Assembly (NCBI GenBank): GCA_029851415.1
Contig: CM056742.1
Location: 156,865,121 to 156,929,120 of the forward strand
DNA: 64,000 nt
Source of the DNA: Eretmocerus hayati
Lineage: Eukaryota > Arthropoda > Insecta > Hymenoptera > Aphelinidae
Reading direction: 5' to 3'
Shown piece by piece: positions 55,809 to 64,000 of the stretch. The notes under the pieces were generated by a model. That model did not search any database. It had not been told where the DNA came from and saw only the letters and a list, made by a program, of their open reading frames with translations. Positions within the stretch are counted from its first letter, which is position 1. Each line of letters begins with the position of its first letter. Position numbers and translations under genes: made by a program.

Positions 55809-58547
55809 CCTGAATGTCATGGGCAAGTGTTACGGAATAATAGTAGAAATGACATTACAACCATTAAATATTCTGATACTTTTGTTGACACTAAATGGAA
55901 ATAGGCCTGAAAATGAGCAAAGATTCCTACTACTTTGGAAGAATGATGTTTATTCCAGGATCACTGAGATTTTGACTTTGATGTATGGATTTGAGTTCAG
56001 CAAGTGGTTATTCTTGAGGAAATTCTCCTAAGCCCCTGAAAGAATTGTTTGTAATTTCCCAATCTTTGTTCATTTCCTGAAAATGGCAGTTACCAATAAT
56101 CGATGTAGAAAAATTCGAAAGCATACAAGAAAATTTTCTGAAAAGTCTCAAAAGTCATTGAATAACACAAATTTGCACCATGGAGTGTGTTTTGAATGAG
56201 TTGAAAATACGAGCTGCGAGAGAATAAAATTTGAAAGACTTTCTTACAGCACTCCCGCCTCACGAGTCTGGCGAGATGGAAAAAATGTTTCAAAACGACT
56301 TCCAATAAATATTGCTTATACCAAATGCGACCGAATTGAGACCTGATGTTTAGCGTATCCTGGTTAAACAGCGTCTAGAATGGGAAAAGCTACGAAAATC
56401 CTGCAAAATACAAATGAAGAAAGGATTCTTCCACAACTTGGCCCTTTAAACATTTAAAACTATGAAAACTTTATTCGTCATCATTCTATACATACTTCGA
56501 TTCGAACTCAATTTTTCTCTGGAATGTACCCATCACTGATCAATTTAGAAAAACCCGAAAAATTTTATGAAGTTTGGTCGGAGGGTTCAGGAAAGATTGC
56601 GCGACAAAGAGACGACAACATACAGACACACATACACACACACACATACGAAAATACACAAGGTTCGCAACGGTGATTCACAATGATTGACAGAAACACT
56701 TGCAAATTGCAACAGGGATGTATAGGGGTACCATTTCGTAGATCGTGGTAAGCAGAAAAAGATGAATCAACTTTCATTTGGGAAGGGCTGCGATTGAGGG
56801 TCGAAAAATGAGGAATTTGGTAAATGTTCATGCAATAGTTCACGCACAAGAATTCAAATTCATGTGATAATCATTTCTAGTGTCAATATAAATCGATAAA
56901 TCGTCCTGAAAAATGAATGGGCCCATTGCTCTTCAAAGTTGAACAATGCCTCAAAGTTTCGAAGTGATCCATCAAAGCGTTCGCGGAATTTCGAGTGACA
57001 TAGAACGTGAAATAAAAAAATTTTTACCGGAAAAATGGAAATTCCTAATTAAAGTTCCGTATCAACCTATCCCCTTAGAATGATCGGGAAATGTATAGAA
57101 ACGAAAGACTTGGAAAGACTCACGAGTTGAATATTTGATGCTAGAGTGTTTGGACAAACATGGTGTGAAAGTGATGTTCAATTTTCGGTAATCAATTTGA
57201 CGAAGAAGGAATATTGATGATATGGAGCTGTCAATGGATTGGGCTCAACTCTGATCAATTTGAACCAAACACTCAATTTGAACACAAACTTGAGAAAAAC
57301 ACTCACAGTCTTATGAAGATTGGTCGGAAGGTTCAGGAATAATTGGGTCACAATGAGAAGACAACATACAGACACACATACTTACGGATAGACACAAGGT
57401 GTAGTTCAAAATAATTTATGGACAGAGTTGCAACTCTAAGAAAACAAATACATGGGGGTACCATTTTATAGATCTCGGCGAGCGGAATGAGATGGATTAA
57501 GTACTATCAGGGTAGAGAGGGGATTGAGTGGTCAAAAACGAGAATTCAGAAGAATTTTTATGTAAAAATTTCCGCACCAATCAATACTTTCTCTTTGAGC
57601 AAGCCAAAAACTCAAGGCTCTCGTATTCCTGACAGGTTGTTCACGATTAGAAATTTCTTTACTGAAACACACGACCACCACAAAACGTAGCTTTTTGCGA
57701 AGGATAGATACAATTTTTACTTCACTGATCAAGTGACCAACATCATGAACCAGAACCATCGAAGCGTTCCACAGAGTATCGATAAAATGAGCAACCCATT
57801 TCCATTCGTGAAGTCCTCACTCATGTACGTAAATAGGAGCAGTGAGAATAAATTCCCAAGCTAATGAGGATTTTGACAAAATTGAAAACGATATTTTGAG
57901 AGTCTGTCGAAGCGTGCCGCGCAACTCATTCATCACCATCGACCTCCCTCCCTTCACGCCATCACTGTATCCCCCCTGGACCATCTAGCCATCGTCGATG
58001 TAATTGAAAACGCGTCGGGAATTATTAAAAGAGTCATCAGTCACGCGTCAATCTCTCTCTAGCAAGCCCGGCCAATTTTCGCACCTCCCTTTCATACCCA
58101 ATTATCTCCCGCGGATAAATTTTCACGCCCATCCTCGATGAAATAATGATTCCCCTGAACGGGGCTGTAACTTTATATCAGCACACCGTGACCCATATAG
58201 ATATATCAAATACGACACAGCAACCCTGCTCTTCGTAAATCTTTCAGCGTGATAACTGACAGGTGCGTACACACATATACCAGGTTCTACTGCATCCGTT
58301 TCATTCGATCCGTTTCCTGATACTGCCACATTTCAACGTCACGTGGATGTATACCTGGTCCACATCCTATGCAGCGAATGAAAATTGTCATTTTTTCGTG
58401 AATTTTGTGCTCCGTGCGTGTCGTGAGCAGCTGCTCTCCGTATGTAAATATTTTCAAACGTTTCAATTTTGTCATTTGTGGATTTCACGTAAGTGTGGTG
58501 TGGTGTGATGATGAGGTGTGGCGTGGTGTGTGATGGTGGTGGTGATG

Positions 58548-58605
<58 letters not shown>

Positions 58606-60238
58606 CTGACTGGGTATGAGAGGGAACGTATGTAGTTATGACTGAAAGATATCGGATAGTGGAAGATTACCAGGGTCAAACGCCACACATTTTATGTGAG
58701 CAATTGCAAGATGTCGGGTCGAGAGTATGTATCTGTACGGTCTCTGATCATTCGATTTCTATAGGTTGGATATCAAAGGGTTAATTGCGCGCAGCTCGAG
58801 CTTGTGGTATGTAATAGCTGCAGCTCCATTACAGATCCACGTTTCAGTTTGCTCTCTTTTGTACCCGTACGGGCGAGTCATAGCTCGTCGATGGATTTTA
58901 TCCTCTCGTTTTGCGCAGCTCCACTCGAATAATATCCTTTTGCACGAGCACAAAAGACAGAGAGTGGATTTGTGAAGAGTCAAAGGGTGGCGATTGAGTG
59001 CCTACTTTAATCGGATCCCCTCAGATATTCGTTGGATTTTTTAACGCAATCTCGGATCACAAGTTTATTTTTGCTCAACGATAAATTTCATCTTGAATTG
59101 CGAGTCTGCGATGCTTGCTTCATAAAATTCAATCTTTATCATGCTAGATTTAGTGATGTATCAAATAATTCATTTTCGATTCGATTGGATTGTCTCGAAT
59201 ATTGGCACCAGCCCCCAAAAGTTTGCACTTTCATTGACTCATACTACTGAAAATTCCATTTCCTTTTTTCTTTGAGTTTGAGTTGCCTGTGACGGAGACA
59301 CAGCAATAGTATCATCATTTTATTCATCTCACCGAAATCTTTAGACTAAATCATGGAAAATTCGAATAAGATCGTGCAAATGCATTTCATACGCGAATAC
59401 TTGACAAATATAGTTTAGGTCCGACATGACTAACTTTCATTTTGAGTCCCAGTCCCACGCTGATAGATCATAATAAATAGACCCAGTTGACTTCGATATT
59501 TGGTTCTTTCACCTAGCAAACGAGTTTTAAACTGACTGAATTGGATCGTGCTGAGTGAGTTGGCGAAATACTCACACCCACGTTGACTTATACTACTTGC
59601 AATTGTATCCCTTCTCCTTACGTGATATTTTTTTGCGGCGCTCCCAGAGCAATCGATCCATCTAACTATCTCACTGAGATCTTTGAGACGGCTTGTGGAA
59701 GACTCGAATTTGATCGTAACAATGCGTTGTTCATCTGAAGAAATATTAAGGATACTTGGCGCATCATCCTACCTCAGTCGCCCCTCAGTTTAGTCTCTTC
59801 TTGCGCCACTGTATAACCTTTCCCAAATCGTTATTTCTACGCAGAAGTCCAACATGAACTTCCTGCTGTTGAGCTATGAGCGTATTTTCCTCAATTCTGA
59901 CGCTCTGTTATACCTCACTTCGTTATTTTGAGGTCAGTTAACCCATTTTAACCCGGTGGGTCCTGCAGGACCCATGAAAAATATGTTGAATTTCGAACAT
60001 TTGAATCAATATTTCATGCTCCTCAAGATTCCATCATCTTGTTTTGAGCTGTAGCTAACTGTCTTGTATGGCTATTTGGGTCTATCAACAGTCATCAAGT
60101 TTCCGGATCACTTCCAGAATATCGTACAGCCAAGTTTCCAAATTGATGAAAATGACTCGTCACCTTACGAACTTTATCTCACGTTTTCTGAGTTCCTGAT
60201 CGGGTTCGGCTATACGGAGTTCTCCATTGGTGCGAATA
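55809..60238. other. Intergenic with microsatellites
   Basis: A CA-rich tract lies near 56626-56646. 56570-56840 and 57290-57540 look like loosely similar segments (TTGGTCGGAGGGTTCAGGA / TTGGTCGGAAGGTTCAGGAA, then ACAACATACAGACACACATA in both), so a ~270-bp repeat is duplicated ~730 bp apart. No recognisable gene. Confidence 0.4.
58551..58599. repeat. (TG)n microsatellite
   Basis: About 24 TG dinucleotides, preceded by impure TGG/TGA repeats from 58496. Confidence 0.95.
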
Positions 60239-60480
60239 CAGGGTGTCTACCGGTTCTTAAAGTCCTTAACACGTTCACTGCGACGGCGAAAATCGCGTTC
60301 GGGTCCTGTGTGCGATGGACCCCACCGGTGGGGCCCATTTAATGGGATTTTGAACACCGCCGCACACAGAGTTGGACGCGTGGGCCCCACCGGTGGGGCC
60401 CATCGCAGTGAAGGTGTTAAAAAGTCCTCAAGTCCTTAAAAGGTCCTGAATTGCGGAGCTCGGTCCTTAAAAATTTCAGA
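60239..60480. mobile_element. AGTCCTT-rich transposon fragment (possibly hAT-like)
   Basis: CAGGGTGTCTACCGGTTCTT, then repeated AGTCCTTAA and GGTCCTTAAAA motifs, resembles the terminal region of hAT-like elements that start CAGGGTGTC. The opposite terminus was not found, so this is a fragment. It is interrupted by a TTAA-bounded insertion. Confidence 0.4.
60266..60420. mobile_element. 147-bp TTAA-bounded mini-element nested in the fragment
   Basis: TTAA at 60266-60269 and 60417-60420; the ends read CACGTTCACTGCGA (left) and CACCTTCACTGCGA (right, inverted). It holds two copies of the 16-bp palindrome GGCCCCACCGGTGGGG or nearly so (60310 and 60385). TTAA plus CACNTTCACTGCG ends fits the piggyBac superfamily. 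Too short for a gene. Confidence 0.7.
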
Positions 60481-62471
60481 TTTGTGTGCAAAAAATTGCC
60501 ATAAGATCGAATACATTCTTTTATTGACCAAAGAATGCTCGCCTGTAGTATTCGTAAATAACCAAATTTGTGAGGACGCTCTCATAGATGACCGGTGTCA
60601 TAAGTCGCGTTCTTGAATGTTTCATGAGATTCTACGTGTATTGCGCCTAATCGAAACCTCTGGAGGAGTAAATTAAGTGATAAAATAAAATCTTCACCCG
60701 TTATCAGATAGTCTGGATTCTAAAGGATTGAACAACCACCCCTTCGATCTTCTCTTCCTCCTAGATAGAGAACGGCCCTGAATGTTATCCTTTTACTATT
60801 CTCGAGTCACTCTAGACGATGTGAGCAGTTCCAAAGGTCCAGTCATGAGAGTATTTCAGTACAAATTTGCCTTTTTATAGAATCAGTTAGACGGTTGAAC
60901 ACACTCACAATGACAATTTAAAGTGAATTTGAGGCAAATGTACAAAAGAAAGAAGAATTTAGTGTAGGCCGATCAGAATAGGCTCTTGATCTCACAAATC
61001 TCTGTGGGAATTTTTGCTTGGTTCAAGATTTTACATTTCTTAAGCATTTCATGTATTGGATTCACAATAAGCCATGATAGTTCGCAGAAAAGTCAATGCC
61101 TATACACAAATAGTCCGCTTGATTTCAGCATCGGGTACTTGAGGTAACGTAATCTTACGCAGTACTTGGGGAACCCATAACAATTCAAGGATCAAAATTG
61201 ACCTTTGGAAGGGAGGCTTTGTTCATCTACATCCAAGTCAATTCTATTTTGCCTCGCATTTTGCGCTATTCGAATTCAAGGTATTGAAAAATTGAGCACA
61301 CCTGTATCTCTCACATCATAAAAGTTTTCAACAAACACCCAAGAAAGTCTCAAATTTTACTCGCAATTGGGTCAACGCGTGAATCAACCACTAATTCCTT
61401 AGACGTATATATAGACCGTAATCCTCTAGCCGATTCTATTCATTCAAGCTGAAGACGTTGACTGAGGTCCCAAGAGATTATGGATTAATCGTGCTTGCAA
61501 GTTTCGGGTTATAACGCGTCGACGTTCTTCGAAGTATCAGGAAGAAGCTTAGGGGGTGTAGATGGTTATATGTCACGGGCCAAATACATCATGCGAAATG
61601 CGAGAGATGCTCGTTAGTCTCATTCTCGGTTGCTCGTTAAAGCTCTCGCTTGCTCTGAAGCAGCTTGCTACTCGCGAGTGTGTCAAGTGTCACCATAACT
61701 TATGTCCTCTCTACCCTTCTTCCCCCTCTTTAGCTTTTGCTTGCTTTTGCTATCGCACTTATGCACAACCCTCAACGACGACGACGACGACGATGTCTTC
61801 TCGACACTTCTTAGCTCTGGCACGTGCAGCCAGCCACACTTAGATGTATGTAGTGTATCTTTTCACACATAGAGCTTGCAAGCTCGTACGTTCATTCGAA
61901 TAGACTGGTTTATAACCATTTACTATCCTGAGACTCTTCGTCATGTCCTATAGGTGTAATAGTGCATTGTAGGGGAAGGTCAGGAGGAGGGGGAAATGGG
62001 GGAATGGATAGGTCCTTCTGGAACTCTCATCTGAAGCTTTGACATAACCGAAGTGTGATGACGAGTTTTTCCTGCAATCATAAAGTTTTACGCTTGCTAT
62101 GGGATACTTTTTTTTTCTTTCTTCTCGTTGCCCTTCGAGAGAGCGACGCGCGCGGGTCGAAAGCTATCAAACCGTGACAACGATGGTCACTGGAGACATT
62201 GAGGCTCTCTAAAAGGTTTTTCCTGTCCGCGTTATAACGTCTAATTGGCCATTCGGATGGACGTGGTTCAAATATTAGTGCTTTCCTGCCCTGTATTCGA
62301 TCCTCTCTATAAGTCCTTCGAATACCAAGTAGACTCAATTTTGATATTCCTGATATATGGAAAATTTAGGATTAATAGGTTGGAGTCCAACCGGACGGAC
62401 TTCTGGAAAACGCATTGCAAATGCTTACACTTATCGAACGCGTAGCTCTATTCGGCCTTCAGAATTTTAAC
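60481..62471. other. Intergenic, no recognised gene
   Basis: Contains a short CGA triplet run near 61783. The 93-residue ORF at 61562-61843 has no domain and ends in low-complexity Thr/Ser. Nothing else supported. Confidence 0.3.
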
Positions 62472-63310
62472 CTTTGTTTGAGGAATTTTCTACAATTTTA
62501 TGCAAAATTGAAGCTTGGCTGACCAGGGGAGCACTTGACTTCCGGGTCACCAATCTTCTCCAAAATTTGTTTACAGTTTGGTATCACCTAGAATATGAAG
62601 AACCCAGAGTGACTCCGTCAAATGGGCTCCCTGTTCAGGGCTACGAGTAAAAATGTTAGCATTGTCAGTATATCTGTATATATCACTTTTTAACATGGGC
62701 CTATATGAGCAATGCTAATCTCAATCGCTGTATCTTTGGACAGGAGGCCCATTTGACGGAGTTACTCTGGATTCTTCATATTCTAGGTGATATCAAACTG
62801 TAAACAAATTTTGGGGAAGATTGGCGACTCGGAAGTTAAGTGCTCCCCTTGTGAGTTCTCGACCTCTCGTACCTCTATTAGATGATCCAAATGATTCACA
62901 GAATGTGACACCGGCTCATGTACTCGTCCAATTTGATCCGTACTTAGTTCCAGAACCAGTCTATTAATAAAGATGGATCCCCATCTCAAAACGCTGGCGT
63001 ATCCCTCAACAAATGATTCAAAGCTTCTGACGCCAATGATCATGGGAGAAGTTGCAGATACTGAACCAACGTCACAGATGGCGAGCACCGGAGTTGTCCT
63101 ATCGAGGTAGGTAATTTAGTATTCGTACGTGCAGAGAACACCCCTCTTACCCAGTGACCCTTGGCTCGAGTTACAGCCATTAATTTTGGCAACGACAGTG
63201 TCCCATGCGTCGCATCGTCACTGTACGCGTCGCGATTAAGACCCTTGACCGTCCAATTACCAAGCTGATCCTCCCTATTCAGAACTTTGTAGACAATGAT
63301 GATTCGATAC
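62472..63310 (+). pseudogene. BEL/Pao-type integrase C-terminal relic, split by a MITE
   Basis: Before the insertion the plus strand reads EEFSTILCKIEAWL, equivalent to the conserved integrase segment upstream of the family's SRPL motif. After it comes SRPLVPL, then DDPNDSQNVTPAHVLV, a clear form of the BEL/Pao DPND-x-TPxH motif, then KRWRIPQQMIQSF, then GNLVFVRAENTPL and PLARVTAINFG, the usual C-terminal beta-barrel motif. It is broken by the MITE, by several stops (after PEPVY; a TGA where a Trp is usual before PLARV) and by frameshifts. No LTRs, reverse transcriptase or gag were seen. The minus-strand ORFs at 62783-63312 are its antisense shadow. Confidence 0.75.
62522..62853. mobile_element. 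CAAGGGG-family MITE, copy inserted in the BEL/Pao relic
   Basis: Nearly complete: the left end is CCAGGGGAGCACTTGACTTC and the right end read inward CAAGGGGAGCACTTAACTTC. Arms of ~110 bp match at high identity, meeting in a TATATCTGTATATATC core. TGA borders both sides (62520-62522 and 62851-62853), a possible 3-bp target duplication. This is the best copy for defining the family. Confidence 0.8.
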
Positions 63311-63407
63311 AATAATTTATCGTTTCCGATCTATTTACTTTCGAGATGTTTGATGATACTTATCTAGTTTATTATGAATTGACCACATCATGAAATTTAC
63401 TTGATAC

Positions 63408-63545
63408 TAGCGTTATTGCCGCACTCGCTACCGCTCGTTCGGCTTGTAAATGACCTTGATAAGTCAGAGGCTCCTGAAGTGCATTTGTAGTTTAATAATG
63501 ATGTTTGTAAAATGATGGTTGGTGATTAGTTCAAGATGCCAGATA
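63408..63545 (+). mobile_element. ACTAGCGTT-end repeat, copy 3
   Basis: Begins ACTAGCGTTATTGCCGC and contains CGCTACCGCTCGTTCGGCTT and TTGATAAGTCAGAGGCTCC. It aligns on to GAAGTTTGCAAA beyond 63560, as in copy 2. Confidence 0.65.
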
Positions 63546-64000
63546 GAAGTTTCTCAGGAAGTTTGCAAAAGTGGTATTATAATCTTGAGTTATACCTGTC
63601 GAGAGATATATAGAATTGAAAAATCCGAATATATTGTTCTCAATTTTCGAAACGGCTGTCTTGGCTGAATTAAAGGCCTGAACTATCAACACTGGTATTA
63701 ATAGTCGTTGGTAACCTGAAGGTTAAGAGTTGATCCGCGAGTTGGGCGCTGTTGTCTTTGTGGCGTAGGAATGAATTGAAGAACCTGCATAAAACCAGAG
63801 ACTCGGACTGATTTTCAGCCCACGGTGACTGCATCATTGACATTAACCCTCGGGTGACGACGGAGTATTAATAGCAGTGTAGAAGATTTTACTGATGAGC
63901 TAGATCTAATTAGACCGAACTAACGAGAAACACCCAGGGGTTGTGGGACACGGATTTGTCATAAACTCTGGGGATAGTCTCCTTTTACTGCCAAAAGATG
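63546..64000. other. Window end, no recognised gene
   Basis: CACGGTGACTGCATC followed by CATTAAC at ~63823-63846 resembles the right terminus of the GGCGATGCGGTCACCG element family, so a decayed third member may end here. No coding feature. Confidence 0.35.

Noticed and set aside
60064..60342. 92-residue ORF
   Set aside because: It runs into the AGTCCTT transposon fragment and the TTAA mini-element, so its C-terminus is repeat sequence.
62783..63312. Two adjacent minus-strand ORFs that look like exons of a gene
   Set aside because: No acceptor gives the right frame between them, and the plus strand shows clear BEL/Pao integrase motifs, so they are its antisense shadow.

Overview
The window looks like AT-rich nuclear DNA from an insect, with split genes, short GT-AG introns and many short non-autonomous transposons. 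The conserved genes are general animal genes, so the order cannot be fixed from this sequence; a hymenopteran is a guess. No bacterial, organellar or CRISPR features were seen, and no tRNA or rRNA gene was recognised.

The first 20 kb is gene-dense. In order it holds the last exon of a TMEM65-like membrane protein (+), a complete CNPPD1 cyclin-box protein (-, five exons), a divergent syntaxin-like gene (+) whose 4.6-kb intron contains the whole condensin II subunit NCAPD3 on the opposite strand, a complete PBK/TOPK-type kinase (-, five exons), and a complete BTB-kelch protein of the IPP type (+, seven coding exons). PBK and IPP diverge from a shared ~1.15-kb intergenic region. All exon joins given for CNPPD1, NCAPD3, PBK and IPP keep frame across GT-AG junctions. 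The syntaxin-like gene also keeps frame, but only by skipping the region that should encode the N-terminal half of its SNARE motif. NCAPD3 and PBK suggest ordinary mitotic functions; no operon-like cooperation between neighbours is evident.

From about 19.75 kb to the end no convincing cellular gene was found. This desert is dominated by repeats: palindromic elements bounded by TTAA (29.6, 35.5 and 55.4 kb, with a tiny one of another family at 60.3 kb); a 922-bp foldback with Tc1/mariner-type ends (52.1 kb); a long-TIR family beginning CAAGGGG (36.1, 47.2, 47.7 and 62.5 kb); a SINE-like element (38.4 kb); and several other TIR or foldback elements.

Tandem arrays include a 317-bp unit (12 kb), a 16-bp unit made of two palindromes (40.4-40.7 kb), GGGTGGGTGGAT- and GGTCTA-type minisatellites (40-43 kb, and inverted at 53.3-53.9 kb), and a 26-bp satellite with ~597-bp higher-order copies enclosed by inverted repeats (46.1-50.0 kb). 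The end of the window holds a broken BEL/Pao-type integrase fragment split by a CAAGGGG-family insertion.

The observations that most deserve follow-up are the SNARE-truncated syntaxin with its nested, nearly intronless NCAPD3; the TTAA palindrome family with internal double hairpins; the inverted-repeat-bounded satellite; and the mirror-image layout of 40.1-43.6 and 53.1-53.9 kb.
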